The notes under the pieces: model-generated
Databases searched by the model: none
The model's input: the letters and a program-made list of their open reading frames with translations, nothing else
Told to the model about the DNA's origin: nothing
Position numbers and translations under genes: made by a program
NCBI GenBank assembly: GCA_005877365.1
Contig: VBPP01000079.1
Location: forward strand, 1-16,510
DNA length: 16,510 bases
Reading direction: 5' to 3'
DNA from: Nitrososphaerota archaeon
GTDB taxonomy: Archaea; Thermoproteota; Nitrososphaeria; Nitrososphaerales; Gagatemarchaeaceae
Shown here: piece by piece, positions 6,352 through 12,004 of the stretch
Position numbering within the stretch: the stretch's first letter is position 1
How the letters are laid out: each line of letters opens with the position of its first letter

Positions 6352-7212
6352 ATGCTCAGGCTCGGAAGAATGCAAATGTACGTCATTCTCATACCGCTTC
6401 TTCTATCGCCCTCAATTTACTTCGGGGGTCTCTATGCGGCGGCCTCCCTCACCGCACCAAGTAAGATGAGTCAATATACGTCAACCTCCAGCGACGGAAA
6501 CTGGACGCTCGCGGTCAGCTTGAGTTACCCCTCTTACATGATAAGCGGTCTCAGAGTCCCCGTTACTCTTGGCGTTAGGCTGACGCTTACCCAGCCTTAC
6601 GTCGCCCTCTACCTAGCCCAGGTCGGCATCGAGATCCGTCAGGCGGCACTCATAAACTCCACAACCAACGTCGTGCAGAGGTGGAAGACGCTCTTCTCGA
6701 ATTACACGGTGGTAGGGAAAAACTACACTGTCGCGGGTACTGTCACCAAAATCTTCTACCCCCCGATCACCTACCCCCTCAATGGTAGCGTCGCGGACGT
6801 CCTGGCGGCGGGAAGAAAACTGGCAATAGATGGGATTGCAAACTTCACAACCTACGCCGCTCCGGGGACCTCCGCATCGACTAGCACTCAGATAATCTCG
6901 ATCTTGGACAGTCAGACGACCTACCTGACCCAACTCTCCGATGTGGGTTCGTCTCTTTCTTGGGTCTTCTACCAGATTGTATCTGTGGCCATTGTTTCAG
7001 TAGTCTACACGCGAGTCCGGGCACGTCTGCCGGGACCGGCTGATGGTGAGTACTTTACTCGCCTGGGCTCCCTGCGGCTAGAGAGGTCGCTCGCGAGGCT
7101 TGAAGAATGGATGAAGGCCGACATGATTTCAGAGACGAAGTACAAAGAATTGAAGGAGAGGTTCGAGCGGGAACTGGAAGAGTTGAAGAGAAGAATTCAA
7201 GGCTCTATCTAG
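6352..7212 (+). CDS. two-span membrane protein with glycosylated ectodomain and cytoplasmic SHOCT-like tail
   Basis: 286 residues from ATG 6352. A hydrophobic segment at about 8-30 and a second at about 201-221 bracket an external domain of some 170 residues rich in Ser/Thr/Tyr, with six N-x-S/T sequons (about residues 50, 102, 117, 124, 144, 164). After the second span come basic residues (TRVRARLPG), then a charged tail (244-282, SLARLEEWMKADMISETKYKE... to RRIQG) resembling the SHOCT helical hairpin seen at C-termini of oligomerising membrane proteins. The ectodomain family is not recognised. The ORF extends upstream to 6253, but the TATA position and the hydrophobic start favour 6352. It converges with the next gene, the stop codons overlapping by 8 bp. 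Role unknown; a surface sensor or anchor is a guess. Confidence 0.8.
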   Translation: MLRLGRMQMYVILIPLLLSPSIYFGGLYAAASLTAPSKMSQYTSTSSDGNWTLAVSLSYPSYMISGLRVPVTLGVRLTLTQPYVALYLAQVGIEIRQAALINSTTNVVQRWKTLFSNYTVVGKNYTVAGTVTKIFYPPITYPLNGSVADVLAAGRKLAIDGIANFTTYAAPGTSASTSTQIISILDSQTTYLTQLSDVGSSLSWVFYQIVSVAIVSVVYTRVRARLPGPADGEYFTRLGSLRLERSLARLEEWMKADMISETKYKELKERFERELEELKRRIQGSI

Positions 7213-7822
7213 TAGTCATCAAGTCGCCGATTCCTTCGTACTCCCTGAGTTTCTTCACGATGAGTTCCATCTCAGCCTGCAGCCTTGCCTTGACTTGAGA
7301 ATAAGTCGCCGCGTCGACTGACCCCTGTTCGCGGTCCTCCTCCAGCCTAGACAAGGCGTCTTCGTATCCGCCCCGAAGAGCGGTCAGTTCGTAGAACTCT
7401 CTGGGTACCGGCCAGTACTTTCGTGGAACCTCCATGACCTCTCCGATTAGCTGGTCCATCTTTTGACCCGCGCTGTTCTCCACCCTCCGCACCTCCTGAA
7501 ATCGGTAGGCAGACGGGAAGTACCTCACGTCTCTCTCTGTGAAGTAGATTTTCTCTACGATTCCACACTTCAGAAGTGTCTTATCCATGGTGAGTCTCAG
7601 GATGTCTTGTTTGCTCTTCTCCGAGGTATTGTAGATTGTCTCCGCTATCTCCGAGAGCTTCACGGGCGCGTCAGTCTTCGCCGACAGAGTGAGGAGGGCG
7701 TTGAAGACTTGGTTTGCGATAGCGTCCTTATCAAGCCCGACGTACTTCACGCACTCCTCGTTCACCTTCAGCACCTTCTGCATCCTTTTGGTGGCCTCCT
7801 CCCTCCACGACGAAGACGACAA
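7205..7822 (-). CDS. winged-helix-like cytoplasmic protein with SHOCT-like C-terminal hairpin
   Basis: 205 residues from TTG 7822, or 192 from ATG 7783. Residues about 35-108 look like a winged helix: a VFNALLTLSA helix, a VKLSEIAETIY helix, a KQDILRLTMDKTLLKCGIV recognition-type helix and a KIYFTERDVRYFPS wing. The family is not recognised. The C-terminus (155-195, ALSRLEEDREQGSVDAATY through KKLREYE) is a charged helical hairpin strikingly like the tail of the convergent membrane protein. There is no signal peptide. The TTG is 11 nt from the start predicted by the TATA at 7858. ATG 7783 has a GGAGG further upstream and is the alternative. A DNA-binding regulator that pairs with the membrane protein through the shared tail is a reasonable guess, not shown. 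Confidence 0.75.
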   Translation of the reverse strand: MSSSSWREEATKRMQKVLKVNEECVKYVGLDKDAIANQVFNALLTLSAKTDAPVKLSEIAETIYNTSEKSKQDILRLTMDKTLLKCGIVEKIYFTERDVRYFPSAYRFQEVRRVENSAGQKMDQLIGEVMEVPRKYWPVPREFYELTALRGGYEDALSRLEEDREQGSVDAATYSQVKARLQAEMELIVKKLREYEGIGDLMTTR

Positions 7823-7857
7823 GCTTCGATTCTGAGATTTTGGGCTTTCCCTTCCCC

Positions 7858-7863
7858 TTATAT
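7858..7863 (-). promoter_or_regulatory. TATA box of the winged-helix-like gene
   Basis: TTATAT on plus (minus GATATAAGG context), centred about 27 bp before a predicted minus-strand start at 7833, 11 nt from the TTG. The box is near-symmetric and could also fire rightwards with a leader of about 93 nt for the secreted protein at 7981, which has no nearer TATA. Confidence 0.4.
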
Positions 7864-7980
7864 CAATAACCCTGCTCTCCTCTCAAGTTCTTCCCAAGTT
7901 CGCTCCCAGTTCTCTCGTTTCTCCCCTCGAACGAACGGGAGGGACTTCTTCTTCGAATTCCCATCTAATCGCGAAGACAT

Positions 7981-8415
7981 ATGAACATGGCAACGACGCT
8001 CTCGAGAACAAGGATAGCCCTCGGGGTAGCAGCGATAGGAGTCCTGCTTGCGACTCCCGTACTGGCGAAGGTCTTCCCCGCATACACATCCACATACGAC
8101 TTCCAGATCTCCGACCCGGCCCAACCCATCGTAGAATACTCAGTCGTCGGGAACTTCATCAACCAGGAGCTCAAGATACAAGTGAACCTGAGTGCAGCCC
8201 AGGGTGTCAGTCACCTCAACGGTTCAGTTGACATCTCGCTCTTGGTCTGGAACGACACGGCGAACGAGTATCAGTTCCTTCAGACACTGGGTTCAGAGAA
8301 GGCGATAACCCTCACGACCGACCCCACGGTGTTCAACTTCACCTTCACCACGGACCAAGTCGGCTCCTACAGAGTTCTCGTGACCTTCACAACCACAGGC
8401 TACAAGCTAGCCTAA
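7981..8415 (+). CDS. small secreted protein, beta-rich
   Basis: 144 residues. A basic N-terminus (SRTR) and hydrophobic core (IALGVAAIGVLLATPVLA) form a signal peptide ending near ALA-KV at about residue 30. The mature part is rich in Thr/Ser/Val, alternates hydrophobic and polar residues as a beta-sandwich would (VNLSAAQGV, VDISLLVWNDT, FNFTFTTDQVGSYRVLVTF), and has several N-x-S/T sequons (NLS, NGS, NDT, NFT). The C-terminal SYRVLVTFTTTGY strand resembles the last strand of Ig-like domains. Family not recognised. No cysteines and no membrane span after the signal. A clear terminator follows its stop. A surface-matrix or binding role is possible but not shown. Confidence 0.82.
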   Translation: MNMATTLSRTRIALGVAAIGVLLATPVLAKVFPAYTSTYDFQISDPAQPIVEYSVVGNFINQELKIQVNLSAAQGVSHLNGSVDISLLVWNDTANEYQFLQTLGSEKAITLTTDPTVFNFTFTTDQVGSYRVLVTFTTTGYKLA

Positions 8416-8420
8416 AGAGA

Positions 8421-8453
8421 GACTCGGGCAGACCGAGTCCGCCCCCCTTTTTT
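8421..8453 (+). terminator. stem-loop plus T-run after the secreted protein gene
   Basis: GACTCGG, loop GCAGA, CCGAGTC (perfect 7-bp stem, 8421-8439) begins 6 bp after the stop codon and is followed by a C-run and TTTTTT (8448-8453). This is intrinsic-type termination; in archaea the T-run itself is the main signal. Confidence 0.8.
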
Positions 8454-8532
8454 ATCTGGACGGTTCCAGCTTTCATCGCAAATCCACCAAATTTTCACAT
8501 CGTCCTCGTGATTGCCAGATTCCAAAACCCCC

Positions 8533-8579
8533 CGGCACAATTTGCCGTAGCGAGCATTAGTTCTCTAGAAGTTCGCTAC
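8533..8579. repeat. two adjacent hairpins in a non-coding stretch
   Basis: The interval 8454-8724 holds no gene I can support. Within it, CGGCA-CAATT-TGCCG (8533-8547) abuts GTAGCGA (8547-8553) and TCGCTAC (8573-8579), a perfect 7-bp inverted repeat whose 19-nt interior contains a second pair (TTCT, AGAA). A further GC pair, CCCCGG/CCGGGG, sits at 8672-8692. They could be structured RNA or the scar of a lost element; nothing identifies them. Confidence 0.45.
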
Positions 8580-8724
8580 CCCTTCTCTGTCCTGTCTTCC
8601 AATTAGAACGCCTGAGATTTGCTCTTCGAATCTCCGTGTCAGACTATGAAAGCGATTTACTACGAAATAACCCCCGGCTCGGCCTCCCGGGGAGCGGCGG
8701 ACAATCTCGGCGGGGGAGGACAGC

Positions 8725-8946
8725 ATGCTCACTTCTTCGACCTTGATACTTAATTCACCCTACGCGAAGAGAGGATACATCGACCACACCGCCGCCGACC
8801 ACACCTCCCTCCTGAAGTTCATCGAGACCACCTTCGGGCTGACGCCCCTCTCACAGAGAGACGCAGCCGCCGACGGATTGACGAGCGCCTTCACGTTTTC
8901 GTCCTCATCCGGGGATCATTCATTCAGCTGGCGGCACTTCTTCTAG
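8725..8946 (+). pseudogene. C-terminal remnant of a phospholipase C/acid phosphatase-type phosphoesterase
   Basis: The 73-residue ORF carries STLILNSPYAKRGYIDHT, DHTSLLKFIETTFGL, and TPLSQRDAAADGL followed by AFTF. This is the conserved C-terminal block of the phosphoesterase family (phospholipase C, AcpA-type acid phosphatase), where it normally closes a protein of 400-600 residues. The catalytic N-terminal portion is not seen upstream: the preceding bases shift frame, hit stops and are full of short inverted repeats. The ATG at 8725 falls just before the homologous part and is probably fortuitous. I read it as a decayed gene, although the surviving segment is well conserved and ends at a normal stop. 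Confidence 0.75.
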
Positions 8947-9034
8947 TGACGCGGAGCCTCATCCTATCGGATTGCTTGGCTGTCAGAAAAACTGCATCCT
9001 TACCCCCGCGGCAATGCCCTGTGATTGAGGTTTC

Positions 9035-9700
9035 CTAGGAGGTGGAAAGATACTCGATAACTATCGTATGTCCTGTTCCGTACGGATAGGCGATTCCCCC
9101 GTAGGCCGGGTCCCCTCCGGCCGTTGGATAGCAAGGCGGGATGCTTTGCCCGGCGCTGCTACAGTAGTCCAGCTTGCTCAGCACCAGCGACTGATACTCA
9201 CTCGACGGCTGACCATCGACTAGGAGCACAATCCTGTGAGTGCTGTCGGCCCTGAATCCGAGAATGTCGGTGTTACTGAACACGACGGGGTGGTTCACGC
9301 CGCCCAGGGTTATCGAGTGGTAGGTGTCATTCCAGATCTGAAAGAATTCAGATAGAGTGTAGTTGGTATTTCCAGCTGACTCGACATGGATAATCCCCGT
9401 CGCATCGTGGGTGTGCAGTGGCTCGAAGCAGGTGCCTCCGCGGGCAATTCCGTTTTGATACTGAGGGTTCACTATTCCAATCGCCGCTGGAATCGTGATG
9501 TTCTGACCGTCTATCACTATCCTGAGGTAGGGATGTACGTGATAGTTGGCGACTTCGCTGAGGCAGGGAAAGGGGAAGTTATAGCCCGCTTGCTGGTTCT
9601 CATAGAAGGCGATGCCCCCCACTATGACGGCAACAAAGATTCCCAGCAGGATGACGAACCATGGTATCCGCCTCCTCCGATACTTCTTTGGCCTGCGCAT
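9035..9700 (-). CDS. membrane-anchored extracytoplasmic protein with HxH motifs
   Basis: 221 residues: a strongly basic cytoplasmic start (RRPKKYRRRR), one membrane span (about 13-33), then an external domain. Conserved-looking blocks are NYHVHPYLRIVIDGQNITIPAAIGI (split: HVH at 54-56, IPAAIG at 70-75), CFEPLHTHDATGIIHVES (HTHD at 96-99, His105), and TLSEFFQIWND. From memory this resembles anchored proteins common in Thaumarchaeota and some Chloroflexi; no function is known to me. The clustered His (54, 56, 96, 98, 105) suggest metal binding. Cys46 and Cys91 could pair, as could the later Cys pair (KLDYC, PPCYP). ATG 9700 has a GGAG site 8-9 bases upstream. It diverges from the YdeI/OmdA-type gene across a 97-bp gap. 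Confidence 0.82.
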   Translation of the reverse strand: MRRPKKYRRRRIPWFVILLGIFVAVIVGGIAFYENQQAGYNFPFPCLSEVANYHVHPYLRIVIDGQNITIPAAIGIVNPQYQNGIARGGTCFEPLHTHDATGIIHVESAGNTNYTLSEFFQIWNDTYHSITLGGVNHPVVFSNTDILGFRADSTHRIVLLVDGQPSSEYQSLVLSKLDYCSSAGQSIPPCYPTAGGDPAYGGIAYPYGTGHTIVIEYLSTS

Positions 9701-9764
9701 CCGCTTGTCTCCCCTCCTCCAAGAGCCCGAATAAGGTTATTCGACGAGTTAATCCTCGTGAATG

Positions 9765-9774
9765 TTTTTATTTT
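9765..9774 (+). promoter_or_regulatory. TATA-like box for the DUF1905/OmdA gene
   Basis: TTTTTATTTT centred 29 bp before ATG 9798, predicting a leaderless transcript. Read on minus (AAAATAAAAA) it could also start transcription near 9742 for the HxH protein, giving a 42-nt leader that contains its ribosome-binding site. Confidence 0.45.
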
Positions 9775-9797
9775 CAAGCGCCAAAGACACACTGCAC

Positions 9798-10262
9798 ATG
9801 GACAGGTACAAGTTCGAGGCACGTCTCGAAAGACCACAAGGCGTAGGGACCTGGACGTACCTTGCCCTCCCACTTGACCAGGAGAAGTTTCTGAGCACGA
9901 GCTCGAGGGTTCCGGTGAAGGGAACGATTGACGGAGTGCGGTTCAGAACCTCACTACTCCCAAACGGAGCTGGCGGACACTTTATGGTCGTCAAGAAGGA
10001 GATTCGAGATATGATAGGCAAGTCTGCGGGAGTCAGAGTGAAGGTGTCGATGGAGCGTGACACTGCGCCCAGGGAGGTCATCATCCCTGAGGTCGTAGTT
10101 CGGGCCTTACGGGGGAACAAGGATGCCAATGCGCGCTTCAACAGTCTGTCGTACTCACACAGGAAGGCGTACATCGAATGGGTCGAGGGCGCAAAGAGGG
10201 ATCAAACGAGAGAGAAAAGAGCCGAGAAGATGGTCAGGATGCTCTCGCGTTCCCCAGGATGA
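9798..10262 (+). CDS. YdeI/OmdA-type protein (DUF1905 plus bacteriocin-protection domain)
   Basis: 154 residues from ATG 9798, which fits the TATA spacing; an in-frame upstream codon at 9762 would place 12 residues inside the promoter. Residues about 1-90 are a DUF1905 beta-barrel: FEARLERP, GTWTYLALP, VKGTIDGVRFRTSLLPNGAGGHFMVV (read in parts), VKKEIRDMIGK and VRVKVSMERDT. The C-terminal part (about 95-150) is the OmdA/YdhG-like helical block: VVVRALRGNKDANARFNSLSYSHRKAYIEWV (in parts), then EGAKRDQTREKRAEKMVRML, with the family's hallmark W-I/V-E-x-A-K-R-x-x-T-R. Bacterial relatives are linked loosely to bacteriocin tolerance; the archaeal role is unknown. Cytoplasmic, no cofactor motif. 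Confidence 0.9.
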   Translation: MDRYKFEARLERPQGVGTWTYLALPLDQEKFLSTSSRVPVKGTIDGVRFRTSLLPNGAGGHFMVVKKEIRDMIGKSAGVRVKVSMERDTAPREVIIPEVVVRALRGNKDANARFNSLSYSHRKAYIEWVEGAKRDQTREKRAEKMVRMLSRSPG

Positions 10263-10333
10263 AGGGAAGATGCCTCAAGGGAACCGTTAGCGCCGGCTCT
10301 TCCTGGTGGTTGCGACCCTGCTTCTTGACGTCC

Positions 10334-10379
10334 GTAAGTGGTCAGTGTCCTGATTCGACACACGCTTACTGTCCTTTTT
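10334..10379 (+). terminator. nested stem-loop with T-run, probable terminator
   Basis: GTAAG (10334-10338) pairs with CTTAC (10365-10369); inside, GTGTC (10345-10349), loop CTGATTC, GACAC (10357-10361). TTTTT follows at 10375-10379. It lies about 70-115 bp after the DUF1905/OmdA stop and is the only T-run there. Confidence 0.5.
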
Positions 10380-10443
10380 CGTAGCCTTTTGGTTCATGGC
10401 AGTGGGATACAGAATATACACTGTTTACGAGGCTTCCTAGTTC

Positions 10444-10462
10444 AGGTAGAACGTATCTACCT
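10444..10462. repeat. perfect 7-bp stem-loop in the gap before the tRNA 3' end
   Basis: AGGTAGA, loop ACGTA, TCTACCT. Lies between the plus-strand terminator and the minus-strand tRNA-Leu, with no T-run on either side. Another small inverted repeat, CAGTG/CACTG, is just upstream. Function unknown. Confidence 0.4.
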
Positions 10463-10548
10463 CCCAACTGTGTGGTTGCAAGACGCGCCAAGATCTTCCA
10501 GCAAGAGGGCAGGGATGCGGGGGGTGGGATTCGAACCCACGAACCCTT

Positions 10549-10568
10549 CCCCGTCGAGTTACTCGACA
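10549..10568 (-). other. candidate tRNA intron in the variable arm
   Basis: After CCCTTAG a block containing GTCGA-GTAAC-TCGAC separates the expected CCC/GGG variable-arm stem, making the variable region 36 nt. Removal of about 20 nt gives a normal Leu variable arm. Ends are approximate. The alternative is an unusually long unspliced variable arm, since CCCTT/AAGGG flank it symmetrically. Confidence 0.5.
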
Positions 10569-10589
10569 CTAAGGGACGAGGTCCTAAGC

Positions 10590-10608
10590 ATCGCGGAGAG
10601 CACTTTCG
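10590..10608 (-). other. candidate tRNA intron in the anticodon 5' stem
   Basis: A 19-nt segment between CGAG (10612-10609) and GCTTAGGA (10589-10582). Excision joins CGAG to G, restoring CGAGG opposite CCTCG with five perfect pairs; without it the stem has a T-C mismatch and the D and anticodon arms are separated. The interior can fold (AGC/GCT). The position, between bases 30 and 31, is non-canonical. Confidence 0.6.
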
Positions 10609-10629
10609 CTCGCGCCGTTGACCAGGCTT

Positions 10630-10645
10630 CCCGCTGGTTGCTCTG
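10630..10645 (-). other. candidate tRNA intron in the D arm
   Basis: About 16 nt lie between the 5' D-stem GCC (10648-10646) and the A-A-G-C-C-T-G-G of the D loop (from 10629). Removing them restores a D arm of normal length. The boundary may shift by a base or more; position 13 would be A under this choice. Confidence 0.55.
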
Positions 10646-10687
10646 GGCGACCCCCGCAACAAATGAAGGAAGCAGGAATTCTGAAAG

Positions 10688-10693
10688 TATAAT
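10688..10693 (-). promoter_or_regulatory. TATA box of tRNA-Leu
   Basis: Minus-strand ATTATA within GCATTATACTTTC, centred about 27 bp before a predicted start at 10663, 6 nt ahead of the tRNA 5' end. It lies in the 50-bp gap after the MFS stop, so the tRNA need not depend on read-through. Confidence 0.6.
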
Positions 10694-10707
10694 GCTTTCG
10701 CACGGAT

Positions 10708-11901
10708 TCAGGGCTTCAGTCTTCTGGTCAAGAAGAGACTCACGAGACAGGCAGCAAGAAAGATAATCGCTCCCGCATAGAGGATCGCGGGAAGACCTCC
10801 CATGGTGTGCGCAAAGCCCGCGACCAGGGTGCCGAAGGCGATCCCTCCGCTGAGCATCACGCTGTAGATGCCCATCGCAGAGCCTCTCATCTCCTGGCGG
10901 GCTCTGTCCCCCACCGTTGCAAGGATGCTGGGCACGAGCGCCGAAGTCGCGAAAGCGAATGGGGCGATGAGGTAAAGGTTGTGAACTAGTGTATCGATTG
11001 TGGCACCCCCGCTCAACGTCGTCGCGAGAGAGAGGAGGAGACCGAGGAGCCCGACCACGCCAATCAACAGCACCTTCTCCCTCCCGATCTTGTCGGAGAG
11101 GGCGCCGAAGCCGACAGAACCCACGCCAAGCCCCGCGACTCCGACGAAGAGAACGTAAGAGGTAGTCGTCGCTTCGAACCCCAGCCTGCTCAAGGCCCCC
11201 GGGAGGTAGAATGCAATCCCGATCATCGCCGTCAGCGCCAGCCAGACGGGTAAGATCGCCTTCGTCCTCGCGTCGAGCGCCTTCAGAGGGTTAACCAAGA
11301 CAGCCTCGCGCTTTATCTGATTGGGGGGCTCCCTCAGCAGGATCGTGGAGATAAGCAGGGCCGCGGCTATCGCCCCGCCAGTGGCCGCGAATGCGTATCC
11401 CAATTGTGAGGCGAAGTAAGTGTGCAGGCCCCCGCCAACGAGCACTCCGGCGGCGTAACCCCCAATGTTCGAGAAATCGAAGAGTCCCATCCCCTTTCCG
11501 CGGTTCCCCAGGTTCGTCGCGTCTGTTATCATCGTCAGGGACGAAACCGTGACACCCGCCGCACCTATCCCCATAAGGGCGTGAACGGTTGCGACGAAGT
11601 AGAGGTTTCTCGTGACCCCGATCGCTCCCGTGAGAATGGCGACATACGCGAGCGCGAAGACAAAGACGCGCTTCCTCCCCCGCGTGTCGCAGAGTCTCCC
11701 CACCGGGATTGCAGAGAAAGCCTCGAGGACGGGATAGAGCGCCAGTGCGACTGCGAGTTCGATGTCCGAGACGCCGAGAAGATAGGCCGGAAAGATGATT
11801 ATGATGACCCCGAACCCAATCCTCGTCAGCGTCATCGAGAGGTAGAGGACGGCGAGGTCCCTTCCGGGCGGCCTTTCTTTTTTCATCGAGGTGCGCCCCA
11901 T
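10708..11901 (-). CDS. MFS transporter, 12-TM drug/solute exporter type
   Basis: 397 residues with about 12 hydrophobic spans and little outside them. Major facilitator motif A is visible between TM2 and TM3 (GRLCDTRGRKRVFV, about 67-80) and repeated weakly between TM8 and TM9 (GALSDKIGREKVLL). TM4-TM5 carry the G-rich stretch (LMGIGAAGVTVSS; later GGYAAGVLVGGGL) usual in proton-coupled exporters. The substrate cannot be deduced. ATG 11901 gives a cytoplasmic MGRTSMKKERPPGRD start; ATG 11886 (five codons in) fits the TATA-like TAATTA at about 11911-11916 better and may be the real start. The gene diverges from the APC permease across about 100 bp containing a palindrome, so the two may share regulation. 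Confidence 0.9.
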   Translation of the reverse strand: MGRTSMKKERPPGRDLAVLYLSMTLTRIGFGVIIIIFPAYLLGVSDIELAVALALYPVLEAFSAIPVGRLCDTRGRKRVFVFALAYVAILTGAIGVTRNLYFVATVHALMGIGAAGVTVSSLTMITDATNLGNRGKGMGLFDFSNIGGYAAGVLVGGGLHTYFASQLGYAFAATGGAIAAALLISTILLREPPNQIKREAVLVNPLKALDARTKAILPVWLALTAMIGIAFYLPGALSRLGFEATTTSYVLFVGVAGLGVGSVGFGALSDKIGREKVLLIGVVGLLGLLLSLATTLSGGATIDTLVHNLYLIAPFAFATSALVPSILATVGDRARQEMRGSAMGIYSVMLSGGIAFGTLVAGFAHTMGGLPAILYAGAIIFLAACLVSLFLTRRLKP

Positions 11902-11950
11902 CTTGACCCTAATTATCTATTAAGAATCGCGAATCCCTCTCGAGTTACGC

Positions 11951-11965
11951 AATCATTAAATGATT
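11951..11965. promoter_or_regulatory. AT-rich perfect palindrome between divergent transporters
   Basis: AATCATT-A-AATGATT, 15 bp, perfect around 11958. It contains the TATA-like ATTAAAT for the APC permease (predicted start about 11985, 20 nt before the TTG) and lies upstream of the MFS promoter. It could be an operator overlapping the TATA box. The match is seen; the regulatory role is inferred. Confidence 0.45.
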
Positions 11966-12004
11966 CACGTCTCGGCGCAGTGGTCTACGAGTGTGCCATG
12001 ATGT

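Larger units (their letters stand above)
10516..10657 (-). tRNA. tRNA-Leu(UAG) with three apparent insertions
   Basis: Read on minus: acceptor GCGGGGG (10657-10651) pairs perfectly with CCCCCGC (10523-10517), discriminator A (10516), CCA not encoded. T arm GTGGG-TTCGAAT-CCCAC (10540-10524). D loop AGCCTGGTCAACGGC (10628-10614) is typical of archaeal tRNA-Leu. Anticodon loop CTTAGGA (10588-10582) gives anticodon UAG, reading CUA. The gene is 142 nt against about 85-88 for a mature type II tRNA-Leu. The excess falls in three places, D arm, anticodon 5' stem and variable arm, each about 16-20 nt. Removing them restores a normal tRNA of about 87 nt with a perfect CGAGG/CCTCG anticodon stem. A TATA box sits just upstream. 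Exact splice points need bulge-helix-bulge modelling; strict motifs were not obvious to me. Confidence 0.92.

Noticed and set aside
10590..10648. Strict bulge-helix-bulge assignment for the D-arm and anticodon-stem introns
   Set aside because: I tried several pairings (for example CCAG/CTGG near the D arm, CGCG/CGCG near the anticodon stem). Those with good helices left abnormal D arms, so boundaries are given only from restored tRNA structure.
10338..10766. Plus-strand open frame spanning the tRNA region
   Set aside because: It reads straight through an unmistakable tRNA-Leu and its flanks; no protein features.
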